A stretch of DNA of 64,000 nt from Acidaminococcus fermentans (GCF_009696675.1 NZ_VULN01000002.1:156138-220137), one strand, 5' to 3'. Counted from the first letter of the stretch, positions 31,797-40,941 are shown. A program made the numbers and translations. Notes: generated by a model from the sequence alone, not told the origin.

Positions 31797-33236
31797 ATGA
31801 CTGTACTGGATTCTCTGGAACCCCGCCGGGTGTTCCATTTCTTTGAAGAACTGTCGAAAATCCCCCATGGATCCCGGCACACCAAAGCCGTCAGCAACTG
31901 GCTGGCGGATTTTGGCCGGCAGCGGGGGCTGGAAGTCCATCAGGATGCCCTGGACAATGTGATCCTGGTGGGATCGGCTTCCCCCGGCTATGAACAGGCG
32001 GCTCCGGTGATCTTCCAGGGCCATATGGATATGGTCTGCGAAAAGGCACCGGACTGCACCAAGGATATGGAAAAAGAAGGCCTGGACCTGGAAGTGTCCG
32101 GGGATGAAATCACCGCCCGGGGCACTACCCTGGGAGCCGATGACGGGATTGCCGTGGCCATGGGCCTGGCTCTCCTGGATGATCCCGCCATTCCCCGGCC
32201 CCGGCTGGAAGTGGTGTTCACCGTAGATGAGGAAATCGGCATGCTGGGGGCGGAAGCTCTGGATGCCAGCGGTCTCAAAGGCCGCCGGATGATCAATATG
32301 GATTCGGAAGAGGAAGGGGTATTTACCGTAGGCTGCGCCGGCGGCGTGGATGTAAACTGCGCCCTGCCCGTCCGCCGGGAGGCCTTTGGAGGCACCTGCC
32401 TGGAACTGAAAATCAGCGGTCTGACCGGAGGCCATTCGGGAGCGGAAATCGGCCGGGGACGGGCCAATGCCCACATGCTCCTGGGACGGCTTCTGCTCCA
32501 TCTGGATCGGGAAGCCCTGTACCGGCTGGTGGAAGTGGAAGGCGGCACCAAGGACAATGCCATTCCCCGGGAAGCCCGGGCTCTTTTGGTGACCCCGGAA
32601 CCGGACCGGCTCCAGAGGGCGGCGGAAGCTTTCGGAGAGGCGGTCCGGAAGGAATACCATGTGACGGATCCGGAACTCCAGGTGGCTGTGAGACCGGCTG
32701 TAACGGAAACCCTGCCCATGGACCGGACTTCCACAGAAAAGGTCCAGTGTCTGCTGACCAGTCTGCCCAATGGCGTCCAGGCCATGAGCCCGGAACTGGC
32801 GGGCATGGTCCAGACCTCCCTGAACCTGGGGATCCTGTATACGGAGAGGGACCAGGTCTGTGCAGGTCTCCTGGTCCGGAGCAGCGTGGAAAGTCAGAAA
32901 GAAATGGTGGCGGAACGGATCGAAGGACTGTTGCGGCAGCTGGGAGGTCAGGCCTTCCGGGAAGGGGATTACCCGGGCTGGGAATACCGGGCGGATTCTC
33001 CACTCCGGGATCTGTTCGTCCAGGTGTACCGGGAACAGTACGGAAAGGACCCTAAAGTGGAAGCCATCCATGCGGGGGTGGAATGCGGCATGTTCGCCGC
33101 CAAGCTGCCGGGACTGGACTGCATTTCCCTGGGGCCCACCCTGACGGAGATCCACACCTACCGGGAAACCATGCACATTGCTTCTGTCCAGCGGACCTGG
33201 AACCTGCTGCTGGAAGTATTGAAGCGGATGAAATGA
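31797..33236 (+). CDS. pepD: PepD-type aminoacyl-histidine dipeptidase (M20C)
   Basis: Cytosolic nonspecific dipeptidase/beta-alanyl-histidine dipeptidase family, 479 aa, normal length. Motifs: FFEELSKIPHGSRHTKAVSNWL, VIFQGHMDMVCEKAPD (His ligand), ARGTTLGADDGIAVAMGLAL (bridging Asp), FTVDEEIGMLGA (catalytic Glu), INMDSEEEGVFTVGCAGG, GLTGGHSGAEIGRGRANA, HAGVECGMFAAKLPGLD. ATG 31797 is chosen because AAGGAG (31781-31786) precedes it. It lies in an operon with the YfcC transporter and would hydrolyse imported dipeptides. Confidence 0.92.
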   Translation: MTVLDSLEPRRVFHFFEELSKIPHGSRHTKAVSNWLADFGRQRGLEVHQDALDNVILVGSASPGYEQAAPVIFQGHMDMVCEKAPDCTKDMEKEGLDLEVSGDEITARGTTLGADDGIAVAMGLALLDDPAIPRPRLEVVFTVDEEIGMLGAEALDASGLKGRRMINMDSEEEGVFTVGCAGGVDVNCALPVRREAFGGTCLELKISGLTGGHSGAEIGRGRANAHMLLGRLLLHLDREALYRLVEVEGGTKDNAIPREARALLVTPEPDRLQRAAEAFGEAVRKEYHVTDPELQVAVRPAVTETLPMDRTSTEKVQCLLTSLPNGVQAMSPELAGMVQTSLNLGILYTERDQVCAGLLVRSSVESQKEMVAERIEGLLRQLGGQAFREGDYPGWEYRADSPLRDLFVQVYREQYGKDPKVEAIHAGVECGMFAAKLPGLDCISLGPTLTEIHTYRETMHIASVQRTWNLLLEVLKRMK

Positions 33237-33246
33237 GGTGTGCAGC

Positions 33247-33816
33247 ATGAACGATCTGGAACAGCGGACCCAGGCCATCATCGAAGCCTGTGTAAAAGAA
33301 AAGGAAACCAATCCCCTGGCCGTTTTCCGCCATGTGGCAGGACAGGATTTCGTCCGGATCCATGGGCCGGAGCACCATGTGCTGGACGGGGCCTGCCTGC
33401 TGACGGCCCTCCATAACGCCGGCATGGAATTTGATTTGGAGGAGATGCTCCAGAAGCTCCGCCGGGAAGGGCTCCAGATGCCCGGGGCCATGTGCGGCCA
33501 CTGGGGAGTCTGCGGGGCCGTGGCATCCGTAGGCGCCGCCCTGGCTCTCCTGGAAGGAACAGGCCCGTTGACCACCGGTTCTTCCTGGGGCAGCCACATG
33601 ACCTGTACCTCCCGGGCTCTGGCCAATCTGGCAGCCATGGGTGGACCCCGGTGCTGCAAAAGGGACGCCTATACAGCTCTCAAAACCGCCATTCCCTACG
33701 TAAAAGAACGGTTCGGGATCACCCTGCCGGAAGAAAACACAGTCTGCGGGTTCTATCCAAAGAACGGGCAGTGTCTGGGGGAGAGGTGTCCGTATAATCC
33801 GGGATATAAAAAATAG
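33247..33816 (+). CDS. DUF5714 family protein
   Basis: Cys-rich protein of 189 aa that I place in DUF5714, found in anaerobes and methanogens; no function is established. Typical elements: IHGPEHHVLDGACLLTAL, MPGAMCGHWGVCGAVASVGAALALL, HMTCTSRALANLA, GGPRCCKRDAYTAL, and the end VCGFYPKNGQCLGERCPYNP. The conserved Cys and His residues suggest metal or cluster binding. GAGGTG at 33235-33240 supports ATG 33247. It follows pepD by 10 bases and ends at a terminator. Confidence 0.78.
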   Translation: MNDLEQRTQAIIEACVKEKETNPLAVFRHVAGQDFVRIHGPEHHVLDGACLLTALHNAGMEFDLEEMLQKLRREGLQMPGAMCGHWGVCGAVASVGAALALLEGTGPLTTGSSWGSHMTCTSRALANLAAMGGPRCCKRDAYTALKTAIPYVKERFGITLPEENTVCGFYPKNGQCLGERCPYNPGYKK

Positions 33817-33842
33817 GGGGGAAGGGATTCACCTGCAATCCA

Positions 33843-33880
33843 GAAAGAGGTTGTTGCATCTGCAACAGCCTCTTTCTTCT
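33843..33880 (+). terminator. Terminator, TTGTTGC family
   Basis: Stem GAAAGAGG-TGTTGCA / TGCAACA-CCTCTTTC (33843-33876) with TC loop, followed by TTCTT. It closes the YfcC-pepD-DUF5714 unit. Confidence 0.85.
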
Positions 33881-33941
33881 TCCCCCATTCTAGTGTAAAA
33901 TAGATTAGATATGTGTACGCTAAAGCATTGGAGGAACGTGT

Positions 33942-35582
33942 ATGAAGAAAAAATACTGGCTGGGGTTTTGGGCCGCGGCGGTTTTTTTGCTGTTTTTCAT
34001 GAATTCATCCCTGCCCCTGACGGACAGTGTGGAAGGGAACTACGCCCTGACGGCCAAGGAAATGGTCCTCAGCGGAGACTGGCTGTCTCCCCAGATCTAC
34101 GGCCGGTACTGGTATGACAAACCGGTCTTTGCCTACTGGATGATTGCCCTGGGGTTCAAGATCTTCGGGTTCAGCGAATTCGGGGCCCGGTTCTTTCCCT
34201 CCCTGTTTGGGCTGGGAGGCCTGTGGCTGACGGTCCAGGCGGGAAAACGGCTGTACCGGGAAGAAGTGGGTTTCCTTAGCGGTGTTTTGCTGCTTATGAC
34301 CCTGGAATTCTTTACTATTTCCAAAAGTGTCCTGACGGACGGGATGCTGTTCCTGTTCATGGACGGGGCCCTGCTGTGCTTCTTCCTGGGGTACAGCAGC
34401 CGGGAAAAGAACTGGTACTACGGGGTGTACATCCTGTCCGTCCTGGCCACCCTGACCAAGGGCCCTATCGGCTTTCTGATGCCCGGGCTCATCATTACCC
34501 TGTTCCTGCTGTACCAGAAGGACTGGAAATGCCTGAAGGATGCCAAGCTGGCCACCGGGATCCCGCTGTTCCTTTTGGTGGCTCTGCCCTGGTACATAGC
34601 CATGGCCCGGGTCCATCCGGATTTCCTGGGCAGCTTCCTGGGGACCCAGAACGTGCTCCGGGCCACCGTGTCCGAACATCCCCGGGACAATGTGGTCTGG
34701 TACTATACGGCGGTGAACCTGCTGAACGCCTATGCCTGGGTGGGTTTTGTCCCCGGCATGCTCTGGAGCCTTCTGCGGAAAAACGGGAAATGGAACTATC
34801 CGGCTCCCCGGGAAGCTTTCCTGCTGCTGTGGATCGCCGCCATTTTCGTGTTCTTCCAGTGTATGGCCACCAAATACATCACCTACACCTATCCCCTGCT
34901 GCTGCCTCTGTGCGTCCTGACGGCAGATTACATCTGGAAAAAGGGCAGCCGTCTGGATATCCGGGGGATGCTGGCCGGAAACCTGCTGTTCTACGGGGCT
35001 CTGACCTACGCCGCCTCCCAGGTGACCAAGCTGGCTCCCGGGGTGTTCCCCAATCCCCAGAACCTGTTTTATTTCATGCTCCTCTACACTCTGTGCATGG
35101 CGGTGCTGGCCTTTCACAAGTATAAAGGCAAAACCAGCCAGGAAGTATTTTCCACGGTGGTGCTGCTGACCATCGCTTTCCACTGCTGCAGCCTGGATCT
35201 GCTGGCCAAGCCTTTGATGGAGGATGTGACCGGGAAAACGGCGGCCCAGTTCATCAACGCCCTGGTGCCGGAAGACATGCCCATCTACATCCGGGGCGGG
35301 GGCTATCCCACTTCCGGAGTGTTCTACACCGGCCGGGAAATGGTGATGCTGGTGCCTGATGAGGAGGCGGATGCCTTCAAACCCCGGAAAGACAGCTGGT
35401 CCGCCAAAAACATCATGCCCTGGACCACTTACGGACAAGTCAGGCAGCAGCCGGGAAGGGCCCTGGTACTGGTGGACACCAAGACACGGAAACTGAAGAC
35501 GAAACTGGAAGAAGACTGGCCCGGGACCTGGAAACGGGTGAAATTGCCCGGCCAGTGGACGGTAATGATCAAGGAAAGGTAG
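33942..35582 (+). CDS. ArnT-like glycosyltransferase family 39 protein
   Basis: Polytopic membrane glycosyltransferase of the GT39/ArnT (PMT) type, 546 aa with about 12 helices. Visible: the acidic first periplasmic loop SSLPLTDSVEGNYALTAKEMV (catalytic Asp/Glu), YDKPVFAYWMIALGFKIFGFSEFGARFFPSL, and LATLTKGPIGFLMPGLII. These enzymes move a sugar from a polyprenyl phosphate to lipid A, glycans or proteins; an outer-membrane lipid A acceptor is possible in a diderm cell, but acceptor and sugar are not shown. The C-terminal ~120 residues are a soluble tail. The next gene follows after 6 bases. Confidence 0.88.
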   Translation: MKKKYWLGFWAAAVFLLFFMNSSLPLTDSVEGNYALTAKEMVLSGDWLSPQIYGRYWYDKPVFAYWMIALGFKIFGFSEFGARFFPSLFGLGGLWLTVQAGKRLYREEVGFLSGVLLLMTLEFFTISKSVLTDGMLFLFMDGALLCFFLGYSSREKNWYYGVYILSVLATLTKGPIGFLMPGLIITLFLLYQKDWKCLKDAKLATGIPLFLLVALPWYIAMARVHPDFLGSFLGTQNVLRATVSEHPRDNVVWYYTAVNLLNAYAWVGFVPGMLWSLLRKNGKWNYPAPREAFLLLWIAAIFVFFQCMATKYITYTYPLLLPLCVLTADYIWKKGSRLDIRGMLAGNLLFYGALTYAASQVTKLAPGVFPNPQNLFYFMLLYTLCMAVLAFHKYKGKTSQEVFSTVVLLTIAFHCCSLDLLAKPLMEDVTGKTAAQFINALVPEDMPIYIRGGGYPTSGVFYTGREMVMLVPDEEADAFKPRKDSWSAKNIMPWTTYGQVRQQPGRALVLVDTKTRKLKTKLEEDWPGTWKRVKLPGQWTVMIKER

Positions 35583-35588
35583 GCAGCC

Positions 35589-36080
35589 ATGGAAGAAGAA
35601 AAAATCCGTTCCTATCTGGAACGGCAGGATTTCATCGGATTTCAGGTGCATCAAGAGGAACTGGACCATCCGGAACGGCTCCAGCGGTATTTCCAGCTGC
35701 TGGAGACGGTAGGGAGCCAGCCGGCTCTGGCCCGGAAGTTCTGCAGCCGGTGGGGACTTTCCTTTGCTGGGGACTGCGGGGAGGCCCTGTGGGAAAACAA
35801 AAAAGCCGTGGCCTTTGTCCGGAAACTGGGGGAGACCTTTCCCTTTCTCTTTTTCCTGGCGGAAAAGGAAGGGGAGACACTGAAGCTGCTGGTGATGCTC
35901 ACCTGTCAGAGTGACAAATTGGAAGGGGACAACCTGTCCCTGGATCCGGAAAAGTTCAACGGCTTTCTGAAGAACCAGTTGAAGGGGCTGCTGCTCCTCA
36001 GCCAGAAAGTGGGGCTGAGCCCGGAAAATGCCCAGGGGCTGATCCAGAATATCTATGAATATTTCGGGCTGTCTGACTGA
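35589..36080 (+). CDS. Hypothetical protein, 163 aa
   Basis: No family recognised with confidence. A soluble, mostly helical acidic protein: SYLERQDFIGFQVHQEELDHPERLQRYFQLLETVG, FPFLFFLAEKEGETLKLLVMLTC, FLKNQLKGLLLLSQKVGLSPE. The start lies 6 bases after the glycosyltransferase stop, with GAAAGGTAGGCAGCC as ribosome-binding region, so it is probably co-translated with it. Partnership with the glycosyltransferase is inference. Confidence 0.65.
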   Translation: MEEEKIRSYLERQDFIGFQVHQEELDHPERLQRYFQLLETVGSQPALARKFCSRWGLSFAGDCGEALWENKKAVAFVRKLGETFPFLFFLAEKEGETLKLLVMLTCQSDKLEGDNLSLDPEKFNGFLKNQLKGLLLLSQKVGLSPENAQGLIQNIYEYFGLSD

Positions 36081-36215
36081 GTAGTCAAATTCACAAATTA
36101 TTCATGGGTTTGCCCTTCCTTTGACACAGGTCATGGGTATACTAATAACCGTAACAGGGATTACCCCTCCTTGTTACATCTTCCCCATCAAATCATCATA
36201 AACAACTTCCTTTCA

Positions 36216-36256
36216 AGGAAAAAGCCTTCTGCTTCCCCAGCAGAAGGCTTTTTCCT
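36216..36256. terminator. Bidirectional terminator between convergent genes
   Basis: Stem AGGAAAAAGCCTTCTGC (36216-36232) / GCAGAAGGCTTTTTCCT (36240-36256) with a TTCCCCA loop. It separates the plus-strand gene ending at 36080 from the minus-strand LysR gene ending at 36260. Confidence 0.9.
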
Positions 36257-36259
36257 CTT

Positions 36260-37162
36260 TTATTTCGTCTGTTCCAGATTCTCCGGTTCTTTGATGACCC
36301 CGTGCTTCCGGGCAAACTCCAGGAAGGTACGGATGGTTTCGTTTTCCACAGAGTTTTTCTGCCACAGCATTTCGATTTCATAATACAGAGGGGGATTCAG
36401 GGAAATGGGCACCAGTTCCGGTTCCCGTTCCGCCACCGTCCGGTACAGGAAGCCGCCGGCCACGCCGCTGCGGATCAGCTGGATCTTGGTGTACAGCTGG
36501 GTGGTGGACCACTGGATCCGGGGGGTGCACCGTTCCTGATGGAACCGCTCCAGGATGGTTTCCCGGAATTTCTGGCTGTTTTCGATTTCTACCAGATCAT
36601 CCTGGGCCACCTGGGGCAGGGACAGGACCTTTTCCCGGGCATAGGGATGGCTCTGGTTTACACAGTAGACGATTTCGCTGCGTTTCATGGCACGGGCGGC
36701 CATGGTATCCTGATCCCCGTCCTGGCCGCTGACAATGGCAATGTCGATCCGGTCATCCTGGAGCGCCTTCCGGAGGGACAGGGAATTCCCGTGATGGAGT
36801 TCCAGCCGGATGTCCGGATGGTCCTTGTGGAACAGGGCCAGAAGAGGAATCTCCAGAGCCTCGATCATAGGGGGCAGGCCCACCCGGATGGAGGTGTTCT
36901 TTTTCTGGAGACGGGTCATATCATCGGCAATCTGCTTGGCTTTTTGGAGCAGTTCTTCCACTTCCAGAGAAAAATAGGACCCTTCGGTGGTGAGAATCAG
37001 CTTTTTGTGGGACCGTTTGAACAGTCTCAGCCCAAATTCTTCTTCCAGTTCTCGGATCGCTGCTGAAACCGCAGGTTGGGATATATGCAGTTCTTCGGCC
37101 GCCTTGGTGATGCTGTGCTGCCGGCAGACCTCCTGAAAATAGCGCAGTTGATGTAATTTCAT
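36260..37162 (-). CDS. LysR family transcriptional regulator
   Basis: LTTR of 300 aa: N-terminal helix-turn-helix (MKLHQLRYFQEVCRQHSITKAAEELHISQPAVSAAIRELEEEFG, residues 1-44), linker helix, then the periplasmic-binding-like effector domain (RVGLPPMIEALEIPLLALF onward). LTTRs usually regulate a divergent neighbour, here bioY-hemC, and themselves. Effector and targets are unknown. A TTGTATACAT sequence lies 79 bases upstream of its start (37241-37250), like the palindromes at the aroE-like operon. Confidence 0.9.
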   Translation of the reverse strand: MKLHQLRYFQEVCRQHSITKAAEELHISQPAVSAAIRELEEEFGLRLFKRSHKKLILTTEGSYFSLEVEELLQKAKQIADDMTRLQKKNTSIRVGLPPMIEALEIPLLALFHKDHPDIRLELHHGNSLSLRKALQDDRIDIAIVSGQDGDQDTMAARAMKRSEIVYCVNQSHPYAREKVLSLPQVAQDDLVEIENSQKFRETILERFHQERCTPRIQWSTTQLYTKIQLIRSGVAGGFLYRTVAEREPELVPISLNPPLYYEIEMLWQKNSVENETIRTFLEFARKHGVIKEPENLEQTK

Positions 37163-37438
37163 GAATACGTCCTCCCAAACCTGGGGACTTTACCTTGTGA
37201 AAAAGTCCCGATTTCTGATTCTTGTCTGAAATATTGTGTCTTGTATACATTATATACAAAAGCAAAAAGAAAAATAATAACAGGTTTTCTTATGTAAAAT
37301 ATAAAAGAAATGTATAAAAATGAAAAAACACGGTGCTGTGGGAAAAACAACGGTGAAAACCAGCAAATCCTGTTATAATAGATACAAAAATCACAGTTTT
37401 CTTCTCTGGATTCCAGAGGGGAATTTGCAGGAGGTACC
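37163..37438. other. AT-rich divergent promoter region
   Basis: Spacer of 276 bases between lysR and bioY, very A/T-rich (37225-37320). It contains the TGTATACA motif at 37242-37249 and TATAAT at 37374-37379, a likely -10 for bioY without a clear -35. No riboswitch or BirA box was recognised. Confidence 0.55.
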
Positions 37439-38002
37439 ATGCATCCAAATCATTCTTCGCTGGCCCTGTGCGGGCTGTTTACGGCTCTCATGGCAGTGGG
37501 GGCCTTTATCCATATCATGATTCCCCTGGGCATCTGGCAGGTGACCATTTCCCTGCAGATTTTCGTGGCGGTGCTGGCCGGACTGTTCCTGGGCCGCCGG
37601 CAGGGGTTCCTCAGTGTCCTGGCTTACCTGGTGCTGGGGCTCTGCGGGCTGCCGATTTTCGCCCATGGAGGCGGGGTGGGGTACCTGGCCAAGCCCACCT
37701 TCGGGTTCCTGCTGGGGTTCCCCTGTGCAGCCTGGGTCACGGGAGCCCTGGCCGGGGACGCACCTCTCCAGGCCGGCCGGAAACGGCTGGTGGGAGCGGC
37801 TCTGGGGGGAGAAATGGCCTACTACTTCTGCGGGCTCCTGTACTATGATGTGATGTTCAATTTCGTCCTGCAGAATACCGGGGGCATCGGCCTGGTCCGG
37901 CTGCTGGAAATCTGGTTTCTGAGCACGGTGCTGCCGGACGGGGCCCTTTGTGTACTGGCGGTGCTGGTCTATGGAAAACTGGCCCCCAGGGTAAGGAGAT
38001 AA
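37439..38002 (+). CDS. bioY: Biotin transporter BioY
   Basis: Substrate-binding membrane subunit (S component) of a biotin ECF or stand-alone transporter; 187 aa, six membrane segments. Family elements: IPLGIWQVTISLQIFVAVLAGLFLG, LAYLVLGLCGLPIF, GGGVGYLAKPTFGFLLGFPCAAWVTG. AGGAGG lies 4 bases before ATG 37439. It is adjacent to hemC (1-base gap), an unusual mix of biotin uptake with tetrapyrrole genes. No EcfA/EcfT genes are nearby, so shared ECF modules elsewhere would be needed unless it acts alone. Confidence 0.92.
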   Translation: MHPNHSSLALCGLFTALMAVGAFIHIMIPLGIWQVTISLQIFVAVLAGLFLGRRQGFLSVLAYLVLGLCGLPIFAHGGGVGYLAKPTFGFLLGFPCAAWVTGALAGDAPLQAGRKRLVGAALGGEMAYYFCGLLYYDVMFNFVLQNTGGIGLVRLLEIWFLSTVLPDGALCVLAVLVYGKLAPRVRR

Positions 38003-38003
38003 G

Positions 38004-38870
38004 ATGAAAAAACTCATTGTAGCCACCCGGGGCAGCCGGCTGGCACTGGCACAGACCCATATTGTATGCGGTCTTCTGAAGGAAGCGGGGGTGGAAACGG
38101 AAGTCCGGACCATTACCACCGCAGGGGACCGGGACCGGATCCACGCCCTGGTGAAAATCGGCGGCCGGGGGATTTTTGTCCGGGAAATCGAGCGGGAACT
38201 CCTTAGTGGAGAGGCGGATATCGCCGTCCACAGTGCCAAAGATCTGCCCTATCAGCTGGCCCAGGGGCTGGTGATCGCCGGTACCCCCCGGGGGGCGGAT
38301 CCCCGGGATGCCCTGGTGCTGCTCCGGGATAAGAAACTCCGTGAAGGAAATGTGGTGGGCACCGGCAGTCCCCGGCGGATCCGGGAATTCAGCCGGCAGC
38401 GGCCGGACCTGCAGTTCCGGGATATCCGGGGGAATGTGACCACCCGGCTCCACAAGCTGGAACGGGGAGAGTATGATGCCATCGTATTGGCCATGGCAGG
38501 CATTGAACGGCTGGAACTGGACATGGGCCGGTTCCAGGTGATCCCCTTTTCTCCGGAGGAAGTGATCCCTGCCGGCTGCCAGGGCATCATCGGAGTGGAA
38601 TGCCGGACCCAGGACCGGGAGCTGGTCCGGCTCCTCCGGCAGCTCTCTGATCCGGAGACCTGGCGCCGGTTCCGGTGGGAACGGCAGCTGTTCTGCGCTA
38701 TGAAAGTAGACTGTTCCTGCCCGGTGGGAATCCACTGCCGGCTCCTGCCCGGGGAACGGATGGAACTGATGGCTATGGTGGACGGGAAACGGGCCCGGCG
38801 GATGGGAAAGGAAAAGGATGGGCAGGCGCTCTGCCAGTCCCTGAAGGAGGAACTTTATGACCGGCACTGA
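38004..38870 (+). CDS. hemC: Hydroxymethylbilane synthase (porphobilinogen deaminase)
   Basis: Condenses four porphobilinogen units to hydroxymethylbilane; 288 aa, a little short of the usual ~310. Motifs: ATRGSRLALAQT, catalytic Asp80 in AVHSAKDLP, GTGSPRRIREFSRQRPDLQFRDIRGNVTTRLHKL, and the dipyrromethane-cofactor Cys237 in VDCSCPVG (family GGCxxPxG). The end overlaps the cobA/hemD gene by 14 bases, so the genes are translationally coupled. Confidence 0.95.
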   Translation: MKKLIVATRGSRLALAQTHIVCGLLKEAGVETEVRTITTAGDRDRIHALVKIGGRGIFVREIERELLSGEADIAVHSAKDLPYQLAQGLVIAGTPRGADPRDALVLLRDKKLREGNVVGTGSPRRIREFSRQRPDLQFRDIRGNVTTRLHKLERGEYDAIVLAMAGIERLELDMGRFQVIPFSPEEVIPAGCQGIIGVECRTQDRELVRLLRQLSDPETWRRFRWERQLFCAMKVDCSCPVGIHCRLLPGERMELMAMVDGKRARRMGKEKDGQALCQSLKEELYDRH

Positions 38871-40326
38871 AAATACAGTGGGAAAAGTGTGGCTGGTGGG
38901 AGCCGGCTGCGGACGGGGCCTTCTGACCCAGGAAGGACGCCGGATACTGTCCCGGGCCCAGACCGTGCTCTACGATGCCCTGGTGGCCCCGGAAACCCTT
39001 CTGGAAGCCAGTCCGGAAGCGGAACTGCTGCCGGTGGGAAAACGGAGCGGACGGCACAGCGTGGCCCAGGAAGCCATCAATGCACTGCTGATCCGGAAGG
39101 CCCGGGAAGGCAAAAGGGTGGTACGGCTGAAAGGGGGGGACAGTTTTGTCTTCGGCCGGGGGGGAGAAGAAGCCCTGGCTCTCCAGAAGGCCGGGATCCC
39201 CTGGCAGGTGGTGCCGGGAATCAGCTCGGCCATTGGGGTGCCGGAACATTTCGGCATCCCGGTGACTCATCGGGGACTGGCCCGGTCCTTTACGGTGATC
39301 ACCGGCCATACCCGGGACGGGGCGGAAGAGGACTGGCAGGTCCTGGCTCATCTGCAGGGTACTCTGGTATTCCTGATGGGTCTGGAACGGGTGGAAACCA
39401 TTTGCCGCCGGCTGATTCAGGCCGGCAAAAAAGCGGATACGCCGGCCTCCGTCCTTTGCGGAGGATACGGAGAAGGGGAAAAACGCATTGACGGGACCCT
39501 GGAGGACCTGCCGGAAAAAGCCCGGCAGCAGGGGGCCTTCCCTCCAGCGGTGATCCTGGTGGGACCGGTTGCCGGCCTGGGACTCTGCCCGGAGGTGCCG
39601 GGGAAAAAAGAAAAAATCCTGGTAACCGGCACCCTCTCGTTCTGCCGGGAAGTGGCACGGGAACTGGCTGAGGGCGGCAGGGAAACAGGAGAACTGCCCC
39701 TTCTGGCCGCAGAGCCACTTTGGGGGAATATTCCTGAAGACTTCGGACAATGGGACTGGCTGGTATTCACCAGCCGGAACGGGGTCCGGCTCTTTTTCCA
39801 GTGGTTCCGGGAAAAGAAAAGAGACTTCCGGCTCCTGGGGCAGGCCCGGTTTGCCTGCATCGGGGAAGGGACCGCCCGGGAACTGGCAGAGCAGGGATTC
39901 CAGGCGGATCTGCTTCCGGAATGCTACACGGCAGAAGCGCTGGGAAAGAGTCTGGCTGAAAAAATGGGACCTGGGGAGCGGTGCCTGCTGCTCCGGGCGG
40001 AAAACGGGTCCCCGGATCTGGTCCGGGAACTGGAAAAGGCCGGGCGGCCATACAGGGATGCTGCTGTGTACAGAATCTGCCCCCGGGAGGGACAGCCGGA
40101 AAAAGGGACCTGCCTGGCTCCGGATGTAATGATCTTCGGCAGTGCCGGAGGGGTCCGGGTCTTTTTCCAGCAGTATACCCTGGCTTCGGAAACCCGGGTC
40201 CTGTGCATCGGTCCGGTTACGGCCCGGGCTGCCCGGGAAGCCGGCTGCCTGGAGGTGGAAACAGCCCGGGTCCATTCAGCAGCGGGGATCCGGGCGGCCC
40301 TGGAACAGCCGGGAGGGGAATCATGA
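38857..40326 (+). CDS. CobA-HemD fusion: uroporphyrinogen-III C-methyltransferase / synthase
   Basis: Bifunctional enzyme of 489 aa. The N-terminal half (about 1-245) is a SAM uroporphyrinogen-III methyltransferase: KVWLVGAGCGRGLLTQEGRRIL, YDALVAPE, VVRLKGGDSFVFGRGGEEA, VVPGISSAIGVPEHFGIPVTHRG, TLVFLMGLERVETIC. The C-terminal half (about 250-489) is uroporphyrinogen-III synthase: ILVTGTLSFCREVARELAEGG, WLVFTSRNGVRLFFQWF, CIGEGTARELAEQGF and LCIGPVTARAAREAG. It thus takes hydroxymethylbilane to precorrin-2. This fusion is well known in clostridia and Negativicutes. It overlaps both neighbours (hemC and sirC). Confidence 0.94.
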   Translation: MTGTENTVGKVWLVGAGCGRGLLTQEGRRILSRAQTVLYDALVAPETLLEASPEAELLPVGKRSGRHSVAQEAINALLIRKAREGKRVVRLKGGDSFVFGRGGEEALALQKAGIPWQVVPGISSAIGVPEHFGIPVTHRGLARSFTVITGHTRDGAEEDWQVLAHLQGTLVFLMGLERVETICRRLIQAGKKADTPASVLCGGYGEGEKRIDGTLEDLPEKARQQGAFPPAVILVGPVAGLGLCPEVPGKKEKILVTGTLSFCREVARELAEGGRETGELPLLAAEPLWGNIPEDFGQWDWLVFTSRNGVRLFFQWFREKKRDFRLLGQARFACIGEGTARELAEQGFQADLLPECYTAEALGKSLAEKMGPGERCLLLRAENGSPDLVRELEKAGRPYRDAAVYRICPREGQPEKGTCLAPDVMIFGSAGGVRVFFQQYTLASETRVLCIGPVTARAAREAGCLEVETARVHSAAGIRAALEQPGGES

Positions 40327-40895
40327 GCTATTTTCCTTTGATGGTCCAGCTGGAGGATGCTCCGGTGCTCCTGGTGGGAGGAGGCAGGACAGCCTTCCAC
40401 AAGGCAAAGATCCTGGTGGATTTCGGAGCCCGGGTCCAGGTGGTGGCTCCGGAACTCCTATCGGAATTCCGGGAGCTTCCGGTCCGGTGGGAGAGCCGGA
40501 CCTTCGAACCGGAAGATCTGGACCGGGGGGACTGGATCCTGACAGTGGCGGCTACCAATCACCGGGAAGTGAACCGGACCGTAAGCCGTCTCTGCCGGGA
40601 AAAGCGGATCCCGGTGAATGTGGTGGACGATCCGGAGCTGTGTTCCTTTATCTTTCCGGCCCTGATCCGGGAAGGAGAAGTGGTCTGCGCCGTCAGCAGC
40701 GGAGGCCGGAGTCCTTTGGTGGCCCAGTATGTGAAAAAAAAGATCCGACAGGCCCTGCCGGAAGGACTGGGGGCCCTCAATGAAAAAATGGGGAGCTTCC
40801 GCCGGCAGCTGAAGGTGGCGGAACCGGATCCCCAGGTCCGGAACCAAAGGCTCCGGGAACGGTTCCGGAAGCTGCTGGAAGAGCTGCACCTCTGA
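40323..40895 (+). CDS. Precorrin-2 dehydrogenase (SirC/CysG N-terminal type)
   Basis: NAD-dependent oxidation of precorrin-2 to sirohydrochlorin; 190 aa. Rossmann start YFPLMVQLEDAPVLLVGGGRTAFHKAKILVDFGARVQVVAPEL, then AATNHREVNRTVSRLCREKRIPVNVVDDPELCSFIFPALIREGEVVCAVSSGGRSPLVAQYVKKKI, the CysG dimerisation region with the conserved SxGxSP-like Ser. The start ATG overlaps the preceding stop (ATGA). Together with hemC and cobA/hemD it leads toward siroheme or cobalamin; no ferrochelatase gene is present here. Confidence 0.93.
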   Translation: MSYFPLMVQLEDAPVLLVGGGRTAFHKAKILVDFGARVQVVAPELLSEFRELPVRWESRTFEPEDLDRGDWILTVAATNHREVNRTVSRLCREKRIPVNVVDDPELCSFIFPALIREGEVVCAVSSGGRSPLVAQYVKKKIRQALPEGLGALNEKMGSFRRQLKVAEPDPQVRNQRLRERFRKLLEELHL

Positions 40896-40941
40896 CTGCA
40901 ATAAAAACCTTTCGAAATGGAAAAATATTTTCCAAAAGTAC

